Shown here: piece by piece, positions 35,551 to 47,869 of the stretch | Position numbering within the stretch: the first letter of the stretch is position 1 | Layout: each line of letters opens with the position of its first letter | Source: Acanthochlamys bracteata | Lineage: Eukaryota > Streptophyta > Magnoliopsida > Pandanales > Velloziaceae | Direction: 5' to 3' | Assembly: GCA_019914995.1 (NCBI GenBank) | Contig: CM034139.1 | Location: forward strand, 625,001-689,000 | DNA length: 64,000 bases | Program-made: the position numbers and the translations under genes | Notes under the pieces: generated by a model | Seen by the model: the letters and a program-made list of their open reading frames with translations, nothing else | Database searches by the model: none | Told to the model about the DNA's origin: nothing

Positions 35551-35834
35551 TATTGGTTGATTTATTTTTGCGAATAAATATTTTATAATATATAATTCAT
35601 GCATATAGATTTTAAAATAATTAAAATTTTATTATAATTGTGCATGATTATTTTGAACTTGAAAATCTCATAAATTATCTATTTAAACCATGCCAAATAT
35701 AATTTTAATGAATCTTTCGGGTTATTTCGGAATCCCAATCTTATCAAAGTGAGACGCTGGGAATGAATGCTTACTTCTAAATAAGATTCCTAATTTCGAT
35801 GAAGTTTTTATGAGAAATTTTCTACTAATATATG

Positions 35835-35842
35835 TTGCAATT
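35835..35842. repeat. Left target-site duplication of the hAT element
   Basis: TTGCAATT (GTTGCAATT if one more base is counted) is repeated exactly at 38772-38779. Confidence 0.75.
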
Positions 35843-38771
35843 AAAGATCAAAATATGGGTCGGACCAAACGAGCCGGCCCGCAGCTCGGTCGTTCAGCCC
35901 GGTACAAGGCCCGCCCGATCCGATGAACAGTAACAGGATCGGGCCGGCCCGGTCCGGTGCGATGGGCAGGACGGGCCGACTTTGCTGGCCCGTCCGCTCG
36001 ATACTGTTTTGTTGACCGGTCAATATTGACTTTGATCTGGTCAACGTTGACCGTTGACCAGGTCAAAAAAACTAAACTAATTTCTGTCATACTGATGTCA
36101 GTATGACCGTTGCAGCAGCCAGCCAACGGTGGTTTTACCATTGGCTGGTTGCTGTAACGTTAAGATTTTTTTTTTTAAAATTTAACTTTTCACCTATAAA
36201 TACATCATATTTTCATTCATTTTTCACACATTTTTCTTAAATCTCATTTTCATTCTACTCAATTTTACACAAAATTATAAAAATAATTTTTTCTTACTTT
36301 ACTTTTTAAATTCACATTTCTTCAATTCTCAAAATTTTAGTTGTTATTTTAAATGGATCCAAATTTTCGTGCCATTAATCTTGATATGGATGACTATGGC
36401 ATGGACGATCAAAATTTGGAGAAAATAGATATTGCCCGTATGGAGAAAGGAGATGATATTCTTCCAATAAAAGAAGAAGTTTTCATCAAAGATGTAACGA
36501 AATTCCTCCAATTCCAAGTGTTGGAAGTAGTTCGGCTTCAGAATCGACATCGACAACAACAAAACGTTCAAAAGTCCCAACTTCTGAAGCCTGGAACTAT
36601 TTCACTTCCGAATATACAGTGCTAAGTGATGGTACTCAATCAAAAATGGCGAAATGTAAGTTTTGCAATAAACTTTTAACTGCTAATTCTAGTGCAGGTA
36701 TCCGACATTTAATAGCACATGGTAAAAAATGTGCTTCCAAAAAACAAATCGGAAGGAACCTTCACAAACTCAACTTCAATTCAATAAGGATGGTTCGGTA
36801 AGTACTTGGTCTTATGATTCTAATGTAGCTAGGAAATCTCTTGCCCGTATAATTTGTGCTATAAATTTACCTATTAATTTTGGTAAGTCATCATATGAAG
36901 AACATATTAAAAGAGCATATTGTCCACAATTCCAAAAAGTTAGTAGAACAACTACTAGAAGCGATATTATTATTTATTATAATAAAATGCGCACTATATT
37001 AAAATCTGAATTAACTTCTTTAAAATTTTCTATTGCGTTAACATCTGATATTTAGAGTGGTAGAGCTAAACAAGATTATTTAAGTGTTGTTGCTCATTAT
37101 TTAGATTCACAATGGATTATGCAAGAAAGAATTCTTGGTTTTAGACTTATTGATTCCACACATGATGCTAAAAATATTTCTGAGCGCATTATAAGTGTAG
37201 TTAAAGAATGAGGCATAAGCAACCGCATTGTCTCTATCACCCTAAATAATGCTTCAGCAAATACCAAAGCAATTCGATTTCTTGAGATGGAGCTAAGCTC
37301 ATACATGGGAGAAATTTTACTACATCAACGTTGTGCTTGCCATATTATCAAGTTAATCGTACAATCATGTATGCAGCTAGTAAGTAAACAGATTAATAAT
37401 ATTTGCGTTACTATTTTTTGGATTACTAGTTCAAATCAACGTTTAGCTGAATTTAAGAGATATTGCATAGCAGAACATCTAAAGCTCCAAAAGTTCAACT
37501 TTGATATGCCAGTAAGATGAAATTCTACTTATTTAATGTTGAAAAGTATTTTAGATTATAAAAATGTGCTTATGATTTTTTATAATACAAGAATGTGTAA
37601 CAATATATTTACTGAAACTCATTGGATTATTGCTGAAAAATTTGTAGAATTTTTAGAAACTTTTTATGATGCTACTGTTTTATTATCTGGTGTTTACTAT
37701 CCTACTTCTCCATTAGTTTTACATTCAATTCTTAATATAGCTACTATGCTACATTCACATGTAACAGATGAATTACTTAGATCTATAGTTATAATATTGA
37801 CTAAAAAATAAAAAAAATATTGGTATGATATTCCTCTTTTATATTATTTTGTATTTATGTTAGATCCTAGATTTAAATTTGTGTATTTTACTAATACTCT
37901 TATATATATTGGTATGTATTTAGATATTTTGATATTCAATTGCAAATAACTAACGCTCGTAACAAGCTGTATGAAGTTTATGATCTTTATGAAGTTAGGT
38001 TTGGTAATTTGCAAAATCAACAACAACAAGCGGCACCGGCACAAACTCATCAAAGTAAGAAGAAAAAAACGATCAATTGGTCTTTGATCTCCATCAAGCC
38101 TGGCTCAAGTTCAACACCATCTTCAACTTCAAGCAGCATGCAATCTTCTTCGGACTTGAACAAATATTTTGAAGGCGATACTGTCATTGTAGAAGACGAT
38201 GAAAACCCAGAAAATTTTAATATTTTGAACTGGTGGAAGACACATTCAACAAGATATCCAGTACTCTCTCAACTAGTACGTGATATTTTGACTATTCCTG
38301 TTTCAACGGTGTCTTCAAAATCGGCATTTAGTACAGCCGGAAGGATAATTAAAGAACGCAGAACACAACTTACTAGTGAGATGGTTGAAGTGTTAACTTG
38401 TTTGAAAGACTGAAAACTTGCGGTCAAAAGAATGCAGCATACAACTTACAATGAAGATCTAACTAAACAATTTTTTGAATTATTTTTAAATAAAAATATT
38501 CCAAGTACAAGTTCAAATGTATAATTATATACATATTTCAAATTGTAATAATTTTTTTATATTTAATAATAATTTTTAAAGTTATTTTTTAAGCGTTTTA
38601 TATTTAGTAATAATTTTTAAAGTTATTTTCAATTTTTTATATTTAATAATATTTTTAAATATTATTTAAATTTATTATTTAAAAGTAAATATATATAACA
38701 GAATGTCGGACCGGACCGAGTCAAAATTTCATACCCGGGTCGGCCCGGCCCGCCTATTTTTGCACCTCTAG
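35843..38771 (+). mobile_element. RICESLEEPER-like hAT transposon with target duplication
   Basis: The element is bounded by an 8-9 bp direct repeat, (G)TTGCAATT, at 35834-35842 and 38771-38779. The ends are imperfectly inverted: the right end read inward is TAGAGGTGCAAAAATAGGCG, the left end TAAAGATCAAAATATGGGTC. Both ends carry subterminal GGCCCG/CGGGCC motifs (35868-35995 and 38700-38755), typical of hAT elements. It contains one broken transposase gene. Confidence 0.85.
36353..38523 (+). pseudogene. hAT transposase pseudogene (BED finger to dimerisation domain)
   Basis: Reading from the ATG at 36353, the pieces appear in order. An acidic N terminus leads to a BED-type zinc finger (KCKFCNKLLTANSS ... 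HLIAHGKKC, about 36655-36735). The catalytic body runs from 36790 to 37900, and the C-terminal dimerisation domain contains ILNWWKTHSTRYPVLSQL and DILTIPVSTVSSKSAFS (about 38220-38335). Interruptions include a frameshift near 36500, stops near 37053, 37209, 37518 and 37809, and a gap or frameshift near 37900-37940. Relatives are RICESLEEPER/DAYSLEEPER-type proteins. The gene is not functional as read. Confidence 0.9.
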
Positions 38772-38779
38772 TTGCAATT
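38772..38779. repeat. Right target-site duplication of the hAT element
   Basis: TTGCAATT, identical to 35835-35842. Confidence 0.75.
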
Positions 38780-38879
38780 CGTTCAATAGAGATCCTTATG
38801 GTACTACTCGTTTAATAATACTCTAGTTTCTAAAAAAAAGATCAAATTCTATTTCTACGAGATTAATATAAAATGTTTT

Positions 38880-39056
38880 AATAGTACTTATAAAATAAAT
38901 TTTTTAAATAAATAGTGTTTGAAAATATAAAAAATAACTCTAATTTTTACTTCAGAAAATAATAATAGTAAATAATAAAATTTTAAAATTTTAAAATTTT
39001 TATTTTTAAATAATTTTATATATATTATAAAAAAATTTAGAATGAAACGCTATCTA
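38880..39056. repeat. AT-rich MITE copy
   Basis: Left end AATAGTACTTATAAAATAAA, right end AGAATGAAACGCTATC, with an A/T core. Confidence 0.45.
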
Positions 39057-40596
39057 TCCAAATCCAGTGCCATAAAAATTCTTTCCAACTTCGAAGAGTG
39101 TAAAAGCTTATTTCAATTACTTTACTCTCTTCTTCAAATTTTAAATTCGATTACTTTATATATTTTAATTATTATTTTAAATTATATTTTTATTTTTACA
39201 TCAAATTATATTTCTATTAAAATTTAATTTTAAACTTTATTTTATTTATTTCAAATAATATTTTGAATTCTACTTTTATTAAATTTTATTTTTATAAAAT
39301 TTAATTTTATAAAATTCAGTAAGCTTTATTTAGAACACATCCTAAAAAGTTGACAATATCGTAATAATACGATTTCTTAAAGCATCAACATTACGGATGG
39401 GTGTGGGTAACTTAAAGGTCACTCCATTTCTTACGAGGTTATTCTTCTTAGAACCAAAATCAAAAACATGTAGAGCTGTTTACTTATTAGGGAATAAATT
39501 TATAAAATAATTTATTTCTATAAAGTGAATAAAAATTAAAAATAATATATATTTTTATATTAAATTTATAAAATAAATGTAAAACTTTATTTTAAAATAT
39601 TTTTTAGGAAAAGTATCACTTACGTAAGAATCGTCGTAGCTTACGCACGACTTAATAATATTAGTGATATTTGATACTGTTTATTTTGGTGTTTTTCCAT
39701 TTCATTACAGTTTTTCATTCTCAAAAATTTTCTACATTATTTTAATTTTTTAATTTAAAAATATAACTAAAATTATAGGTTATAAAAATTTTATATTTAT
39801 AAATATTAATTTCAGATAATGTTTTTTCAAAAAGCTTCAAAAAATATTTTTATTTTTAGTGCACACACATATATTGTTGGAATATATGCTTTTGTTATCT
39901 TGTATTTTAATCGAGAGCATAATTTTAAGCCTATTGAGTTCTGTTGATAACTTTGCAATCCTTGAAAAAATATGCCTTTTGCAAATTCGCAATATCCAAT
40001 GTTACTTTTTTGTAGGACTTCTCTTTCTAGATATCAGCCATGATAATGAAGCATCTTACCATTCAAATTAGGCGATAATTTGTAATTATAAGTGTGTTTT
40101 TTTAAGACATTTAAAAATAAATTTGATTTTTAATCTATTTGCTTTTGCTTGTTAAGTTTTCTGCACTATTTTGCAGTAAGTTTCAATATTATTAATTTTA
40201 ATTTCATATTTTTTAATAAAAAGTTTTATAAATCTACATCTAAGTATAACAAAATTAAAATTATTTAAAACAAAATTTTAAATTTAGTTTTAGAAAAATT
40301 CTATTTTATCAGATTAAAGTTTTCATTTCATCAGGACCAATCAATTTGGTAGTCATATGGACCAATGCCGGTTCTCTACTTGGCTCATCGCAGTCCAGAA
40401 TCCACACCAAATACCCAAGAAGAAGTGGATAACAATGCAAAAATTTTCCATTAATCCAACAAGCGGTGCTGCTTCAGCTCATACATTCAAAAAATTCCCA
40501 AAAAAAAAGCTCCAACATTTTCCGCTCCGTTTTCTTTCATGCCAAAACTTTGTCTACGCAGTTTGCTACAACCATTTTCTTAAATTTTAGAAGAAA
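39057..40596. other. AT-rich spacer and WEB gene promoter side
   Basis: 1.5 kb with no gene. The stretches 39600-39860 and 40080-40290 resemble MITE cores. From about 40320 the base composition becomes less AT-rich, probably the promoter and leader of the gene at 40597. Confidence 0.35.
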
Positions 40597-42531
40597 ATGG
40601 TTTCTGTAAAAGCTGCAGTTAACTTCTATGGCGCCGCCGGTGATGAACAAGCTACTACAAGAATGCAGGAAGGTTGCAAAGAGAAAACTCCATTGTCCGA
40701 GGTAATCAATTGAGTTTTTACGAATCCTGTAATGTTTCAACTTTGATTTGATTAGTGTGGCTTATTATGCGGGAACTAAAAGAAAAAAGAGATTATTCCG
40801 CAGATGGATTCGAGTTGGAGATCCTGCGAGTTGCATTTGGCAAAAACAGACATGGATAAGATGAAAGAGCAGAAGAAGTTTGCAGAGATCGATAGAGCAG
40901 AAGCGGAATCAGAGCTGTGCAACGCACACAGCGTTGCGAAGCAACTCGAGAAACAGATTGAAGAGTTGAACTCCAACAGCGCGGATTCTCTGAGAAATCC
41001 ATCGAGACACGATGACGACTACACGGAGCTAGTAAAGCAGTTGAACCTCGCGAAGCGAAAACTTAATCGCTTGAAGCTCGAATTGGACTCCGTTGTGGAA
41101 GCCAAATCGAAAGCAGAGAAGCTCGTACAAGTTTCAAGATTGAAAGAAGCTTCACATAGAACCTCTGTAGAAGAGATTGGGAAGAAGATCGACGAAGCGA
41201 ACGAAGAGCAAGTGCTCGTCGAACTTGCTAAGTTAGAAGCTGAGAAAGAACTACGCGAAATCGAAGCGCAACGTGCAGCAGACGCGTTACGGTTCTCCGC
41301 GGCAATTGCTGGTGCCAGAAAGAAAGTCGCAGAGCTTCGTAAAGAGATCGCGGAGTCTAAAGAGTTAGAGGAGATGCTCGCGGAGACGAGTTCCGATGTG
41401 AATGTGCTTCAAAATGAAATGGAATTAGTTCGAGCAATGGCGAGGAATTTCAGGAACGATCAATCAGAACAGGTTTTCCCTGAAGGGGATGCTAAAAACT
41501 TGTTGCAGTCTTCAGAGCAAGAACTGAATTCGGCGAAGAGGGAGTTAGAATCCATCAAAGAAGAAGGATTCCGGTACATGACTTCAATGGATGTCATAAG
41601 ACAGGAGTTGGCACTGGTAGCTACGGAGGCGGAGATCCTACAGCGATCCGAAAAGAAAGCTGAGGCGAATGTGCAGTACCTCAATTCGAAACTACTGAAG
41701 GCAAGAGCGCAGCTTAAATCCGTCGCGGTCTCTGAAGAGAAGACAGCGATGATACTTTTCAGCCTCTCAGCGTCGCTCCAGCAACTACAAGCTGATACAG
41801 AAGATGCAAATGAAGATAGAAAGCTCATCGAAGAGGAGACCGAGTCTATCAAGACCGAAACGAAGAAGAAGGACTCAGGCATTAGCTCTGCGGAGCAAAA
41901 GCTGCAAGAAGCAATGCAGGAGCTGAACGCAATGAAGGCGTCTGAGGCGATGTCTCTAAAGAAGTTATCAGAAACTGTGCTTGCGCAACGGATGTTGAGA
42001 GCGAGAGCTTCCACGGGTTTCCATGGATCTTCGGTGACTATCTCCAGACGGGAATACGAGTATTTGAATAGCAAAGCAGCAGCAGCGCGAAAGGTCGCTG
42101 ATATAAAGGTCGCAGCATCGCAGGCATGGATCATTGCCTTGAAGGCAAGGGAAGAAGATGCAAAAACTAGAGCTGAATTGATTGAGAATGAGATCGAAAA
42201 ACTTCATGAACGGCAAACAGAGAACACATTAATAGATCGAGAGGTGAATCAAGAAGATGTGCTGAAGGATTCGAGTCGTAGGAAGCGTGAGAGCATGCAG
42301 TTGACGACAACAACTAGAGTTCGCAGATCGTCGGTTACGATTAAAGAAAGAGGAGTAGCAGTAGGACTGAGGAGAGCAAAAATGAGACGGATATCGGCAT
42401 CGTCGTCAACGGGCAGCATGCGGTATCATCTTGCACGTTCGCCGGCGGTGACTATCAAGAGGAGAAAGAAGGTAATGCCTTTTATTGTCCAGCTTCTAAG
42501 AGGAAAAAGAATCGGGAGGCACAAATGGTAA
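40597..42531 (+). CDS. WEB-family coiled-coil protein (DUF827)
   Basis: Two exons, 40597-40701 and 40804-42531 (GTAATC donor, CCGCAG acceptor, phase 0), give 611 codons (610 aa). Exon 1 encodes the family start (VSVKAAVNFYG), so the in-frame ATG at 40804 is not the likely start. Most of the protein, about residues 40-500, is a Glu/Lys/Ala-rich heptad-patterned coiled coil (for example QLEKQIEELNS, LVKQLNLAKRKLNRLKLEL). The family motif near VTISRREYEYLNSKA (about residues 445-460) is present. A basic tail ends in GKRIGRHKW. Family members (WEB1, PMI2, At5g55860-like) take part in chloroplast photorelocation or actin-related functions in the cytosol. The exact role here is inferred from the family. 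Confidence 0.9.
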
Positions 42532-42584
42532 TTAATTACATTGCTCATGAACATAATATTATATGGTGCCGTTTGCGAGACGGT

Positions 42585-43028
42585 GATGAAAGCTTACGGC
42601 GGGTTTTCTGGCATCGATCGGACGGGCGGCGACAGCCGTCATGCCGCTGCTTTTATTACTTCACTAGGCCACGTACAACAAACAACATACCGCCGGACTT
42701 CACCAAACTACCACGCGATAGTCCATGCTACCGCTGCAGCATCTCCGCCGTTGAATTGCTCGCTAGTCGCGATACTGACGAGGATTTCATCTGCTACACT
42801 CTCAAACAAGCTTCATCGGCGAAGAACAAGATTCTGTCACTAGATGGCGTCATCATCGCTGGTGATTCTTTCGAGAAGGTTTTAACTTCTAGTGACGCAA
42901 ATAACGGCGGAGGTTTTTCAGTCCCCCGCGGTTGCGCTGATTTGATTTTCCCACCATTAGATTTCAAGGCAGAGATCCCGGTTCAACAGCTGCAGATCAG
43001 AGACATCCATGGCTCGCCGGTGTGCTAA
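42585..43028 (+). pseudogene. Truncated ARF17-like auxin response factor fragment
   Basis: The frame downstream of the WEB stop matches the N terminus of an ARF10/16/17-type factor. FYYF...GHVQQ stands for FYFPQGHVEQ with a one-base deletion (about 42652-42685). Then come RCSISAVELLASRDTDEDF (about 42736-42790) and the start of the B3 DNA-binding domain (SDANNGGGFSVPRGCADLIF at about 42892-42950, then RDIHGS). It stops at 43028, where the family continues with WKFRHIYRGTPRRH. It thus lacks most of the B3 domain, the ARF domain, and the region that carries the miR160 site in relatives. It is most likely a non-functional captured or leftover fragment. GC content is higher than in the flanks. 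Confidence 0.8.
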
Positions 43029-43049
43029 TCACTCCGAGCAAGATGACCC

Positions 43050-43105
43050 AGTGAGTCGATCCGGTAATCCACCGGATAATCCGGTAACCCAGTAGTCTAT
43101 TCAGG
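43050..43105 (+). repeat. CCGGTAATCC-type transposon end motifs
   Basis: Short repeated words (GATCCGGTAATCC, CCGGATAATCCGGTAACC) resemble the right end of the element at 52553-53312. It adjoins the cut end of the ARF fragment. Confidence 0.45.
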
Positions 43106-44317
43106 TCGTTTCCGACTATACTTGCCGTGCCTGCTACTACTTATCAAAATTTTATTTTAATTTATTAATATTTTTATATATTTTAATTTTTTATAAATTT
43201 AAAAATAAATAAAATTAATGGGACTTCATGCAGCATATAAAGCTTGATGGCCAGGGACTCACTTGGGCCGGATTTAATAGCATAGAAATTTAGAATGGTG
43301 CTCGGAGAAAAAACAATCTAGTTAATTTAAAAGTGAGCGAGCAATTTATTTTAGATTAGGCCAAATAAATTTTGATTTAGTGAGCTTAACTCTATACCTT
43401 TTAATAGTCCAACAAATGGATGTTGAATTAGGTATATATTTATAAATAGAAAATACTAATTCTTAATATATTAGCTAACTTTTTTAGCGTGGAGATCTAA
43501 TTTTCTAAAAATATATATCATAAATAAATAAATAAATATTATTATTGTTATAATATTTTGAGATAAACAAATTGAGTTGGCTTTTTGAAAATTTTTGAAT
43601 GAACTTTTATTTAAAAAATTATTTTAAATACTTCTAAACGTTCCCTCTGTGTGCCTTCAATAAGATGTTATCTATTTTATGAATGGTAACAAATATATTA
43701 TAGAGAAGAAATTCTATTTTTCATGAACAGTATCAAAATGAACATGTAAATACTAGTTTTTTTAAAGTATTAATTTCGTTTAACTACTTAAACAGGTATT
43801 GATCTGTTAATACCTTAATCAATTTTACGTAAAACTTATCCTTAATTCTTTATAATCAACATAATGAGAAGTTGATTTATTGTAGCAATTTCTTTTCTGG
43901 GGCCTTATATGATAAATAAAAACTTAACGGTGTACTCTTTTATGACTTTTTCAAAAATAAATTATTCAAATATAGAAAAAATATCGAATTAATTTTCAAA
44001 AAATCATTTCAGATAAAAAAAACACACCGTGACTGTTCCACATTTTAACTGGTATTCATTAGTCATCACTTCAGATGAAAAAATATATGTTTTTCAGTTT
44101 TTGGCTTTCCAAAAGATCTTATATAGAGTTTGAAAATTTTAGAAGACATAAAGTGAATTGTATGTCATATAATCATTATATATTTAACTTATTTTTTGCT
44201 AAAAAAAGCCTGTTTTCTAAAATATTTTATCAAATTTTTTTTAAACAAAACATTTTTTTTCATTAATTAATAATGTTGGTATAATAAAGTTTATTGTAAC
44301 TCAGCATTAGTGTTACA
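43106..44317. other. AT-rich intergenic stretch
   Basis: 1.2 kb with no gene and no complete repeat recognised. Confidence 0.3.
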
Positions 44318-44480
44318 TAGAGATGACAATCTATAATCCGACTCGCAGATCCGACACAAAAAGAATATATTTAAATCGAATTAGATTTGATCTTAATCGG
44401 ATTTGAATTAGTTTTGAATCAACCGTTAAATTGATCAAAAAAGTTAAATAGATTTGAATCGGACTCAAATTGATCTGAAA
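44318..44480 (-). repeat. Repeat ending in TAGAGATGACAATC, reverse copy
   Basis: AGAGATGACAATCTATAATC followed by AATCGGATTTGAATTAG looks like the reverse complement of the ends at 6225 and 6845 (family B). Confidence 0.35.
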
Positions 44481-44823
44481 TTAATATATTTAATTTGTAT
44501 AGTTATTTATATAACATATATTATCAAATAAATAGATAATATAAATAAATAAATAGATGTTAATTATTATATTTTAATTAATTTTTATTTAATCTATAAT
44601 TTTTTATTAAAATTAATATTTTTTGGATATCTAATATCTACTAATTTTCACATATGACTATTAGAATTGATTTTATACTGTTTATTTTAATAATTTTAAT
44701 TACTAAATATATCAATTTAAATTTGATGCAGTTATTAAGTAAATCGGGCAACTATGTATTAGCACTACGACATAATTCAAAACCTTGTATGAGAGACTTT
44801 TTAGGAGATCAGATTTTTCGCCA

Positions 44824-45873
44824 TGTTGGTAACCAAAGAGTTTGAAAAGTGGTAAAAGAATAATTAGGCATGTTTGTGGTAGGTCTCCAAATTATTTCTT
44901 TGTTCGGTAAATCTCGAGGAGGAAAATTGTTATACGTTTATTATTAAAGACTGCCAACTTATTCTTCGTGTAGTTAAGAATTAACATAGAGATTAATTAT
45001 GCATGAAAGTTTGCAACAAAATTAAGAACAGTGAGTTACAAATATCTCAAAGAATACTTGAACGGATATGTAGATGCGATTTCACTAAAAAAATTTCATC
45101 GTTTTGAAGTCAAATATTAAAAATCCATCAAAAAATGCCAGCTACATATTTACGTTAAGAATTATATAGAATCACAATAAGAAAAGATCAAAAATAAAAA
45201 AATGTTTGAATGATCTTATCAAGTACTTATCATTATAAATAATATTTTCTATTTTTTAATAAATTTCTATATTATTTTTATACAAAATTTAAATTTTTAA
45301 AAGATATAAAAAAATTAAACGTCATAAAATTTTTTATATATAATTTTATAATTTTTTTAGTTAAAAAAAGTCAATTTGTTTTCTAAAAGATTTTAAAATA
45401 TTTTTTATTTTAAAAACACTTATAAAAATCTCTTAAAATTCAAAATAACTATCATAACTATTTTCACTGACATCAAAAAATGCAATCAACTTAAGGATTT
45501 CAAATTCATTCAAAAAATATCCAGTAATGGCATAAAAATATATTAACATATAAATTATCAACTATCTTTCTACAACAACACATTACAATTCTAAGCCGAT
45601 AAAGAAAAATTTATAATTTAAAATTTATAACTCAATTTATTCCTTTTTTTTTTAATTTGATCGTGTAGATTTTATCTTACCAAATTTTCACTATGTTGGT
45701 AGACCAAATAGTTTGAAAAAGTAGAAGATTAATTAGGCATGTTTTTGGTAGGTCTCTAAATTATTTCTTTGTTTGGTAAATCTACTAGAGGAAAATTGTT
45801 ATACGTTTATTATTAAAGACTGCCAACTTATTTCTTGGTGTAGTTAAGAACTAACATGCAGATTATTTATGCA
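44824..45873. mobile_element. Candidate TRIM element with 180-bp TG...CA direct repeats
   Basis: 44824-45003 and 45694-45873 are direct repeats of equal length (180 bp), both starting TGTTGGTA and ending TATGCA. Shared blocks include GAAAATTGTTATACG and TATTAAAGACTGCCAACTTA. The interior (690 bp) has no ORF and contains a MITE-like piece at 45215-45440. No convincing primer-binding site, purine tract or target duplication was seen, so a local duplication remains possible. Confidence 0.5.
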
Positions 45874-46013
45874 ACTAAAAAGAGGCTTTGACTTTGAAAT
45901 ACGGCAAAAATTTTGATTAGAAATTCTGAAATTTGGTTCTAACGTTAATGTAAAACGTTCAAATTTTGTAAGACTTCAAATTCATCCTTAAAAATCGACG
46001 CATGTTTTAATTC

Positions 46014-46217
46014 TGGAAATGTTTGAAAATATTTGTTAAAAAGAAATTTTTTGAAATTTTTTTTAGAATTTTAAAAAATAAGTTTTATTTTTTATTTTAA
46101 AAAAATAATAAAAATAACTAATAAAAAACATGACATATAATTTTTTATATTTTAAAAATTTTATATAAAAATATAAAATAAAATATTGGGAGAGAAAAAT
46201 TTCTCCAAATATGTCCT
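46014..46217. repeat. AT-rich MITE copy
   Basis: Left end TGGAAATGTTTGAAAATATT, right end AAATTTCTCCAAATATGTCC, with an A/T core. Confidence 0.5.
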
Positions 46218-46274
46218 AATTTATTACTTGTTAAATTCGTCAAGGTTATATATGAACGCACTCGTTCAAATTCT

Positions 46275-46530
46275 GGAGGTGTTTGGGATTGCTTATGAAA
46301 TAGAGTTTTTTAAAATAGAAAGTATTTTTGTCTTTTTTAAAAAATGAGCTCAATTTTTTTACTTTTAAAAAATAATAAAAATATGCAATAAAAAGATCTC
46401 ACTCCGTAAAATTTTTCTACACTTTCTAAATTTTTAAATAAATTTTTTATATACTTATAAAATATGTATTGAAAAACGTAAAATTAAGAATTGAAAAATT
46501 GGGTTGGAGAAAGCAATTCCAAACACCTCC
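46275..46530. repeat. AT-rich MITE, best preserved copy
   Basis: The left end GGAGGTGTTTGGGATTGCTT pairs with the right end AAGCAATTCCAAACACCTCC, with one mismatch in 20. The core is almost wholly A/T. Best reference copy for the family. Confidence 0.75.
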
Positions 46531-46554
46531 TCAATAGGCGGTTGTGTCTTAGCA

Positions 46555-46765
46555 GCCGTATGAGAGTAATTATAAAATAAATTTTTTAAAAATTAAAAAT
46601 ATTTGTATTTTGTTTTGAATAAAATAAGTTTTATTTGATTTTAGAAAAATATAATGTTTTTCTAAATTTTTAAATAAATTTTATAAATTATTATAAAAAT
46701 TTATTAAAAATATAAAATAAAAAATTAATAAATAGTTTGTAGAATGGAATGTTAAATAGCCCCTT
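46555..46765. repeat. AT-rich MITE copy
   Basis: Left end TATGAGAGTAATTATAAAAT with the usual core. The right end is GGAATGTTAAATAGCCCC. Confidence 0.45.
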
Positions 46766-47204
46766 CAAACTGTATTTGTATATACTTTCAATTAAAAGTC
46801 ATACTCTAAAGATTGTTATAATTACACCAGATTCTTTTTCTTCATAAGTTCAATATCACATATATTAATTATTATTTCAAAATTTACTTTAATTTTATAC
46901 TAAATTTACTTCACGGATTTTAATATTATTTTCATCAAACTCTATGTTTTGTTAATCTTCACTTTTAAAATAACTAATATTTGTTAAATTTACTTTTATA
47001 TAATTAAAATACGTCATAAAGTTAAACTAATTTATTTTTTTAATCAAAACTTACTTTCAAATTCACTTATAAATAAAATCAAATATAAAAATTTACTTTT
47101 GAATTATTTTTAATAAATTTAAAATTTTACTTATTTTTAAAAATTTAAAAATAAAATTATTTTATAAAAATTTATTTGCTTGCAATTAAGACAAGTTCAG
47201 AGAT
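46766..47204. other. AT-rich spacer between MITEs
   Basis: 440 bases with no gene or structured repeat. Confidence 0.3.
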
Positions 47205-47445
47205 TCGAAACGTTCAGAAGTATTTATAAAATATAATTTTTTAAAATAAAAAATATTTTTATTTTTATAAAAAAAGAGTTTTATTTTTGTAATTTAAAAA
47301 AATATATATAATAAAAAAAATTATTATGTAAAATTTTTATATTTTAAAATTTCAAAGAAATTTTAAATATTTATAAAATACATATTAAAAATGTGAAATA
47401 AAAAATTAAAAAATATATACAATAAACGCTCAGCCAAACGCTCTT
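47205..47445. repeat. AT-rich MITE copy
   Basis: Left end AACGTTCAGAAGTATTTATA, right end AACGCTCAGCCAAACGCTCT, with an A/T core. Confidence 0.55.
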
Positions 47446-47869
47446 AATTAGGTGAGTGCCATCTTCCTTTCTGTTTTATGTTTTGGGTGGATGGGAATCC
47501 ATATCCATCTTTCTGTCAGTGGCACAGTGCTACTTTACCTTCCCTCTCTACTCATTATTAACAAATTATTTATCATTTCAAATAAATATTTTATATTTTT
47601 AAATTTTAAAATATAAAAATTTTTTATATTATATAATACTTATATATTGTAATACAAAAAAATAATTATAATACAATACTGTATATATATAATTTTTATA
47701 TTTTTAAAATTAAAATTAAAATTACTTTCTAAATTCAAATTATTTATTTAAAAGAAACTATATTATAAGCAATTCAGAATGTCTCCATAGTCCTTGTGCT
47801 GCTTTGTACTTTGTTTTTTTTCTCTGTCCAACTTAAAACACTCACTCTTTCTTTATAATCGATCTTCTT

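Noticed and set aside
41460-42134. 224-codon minus-strand frame
   Set aside because: It lies wholly antisense to the WEB-family exon. The Ser/Ala/Cys-rich composition is the usual shadow of a Glu/Lys/Ala-rich coiled coil.
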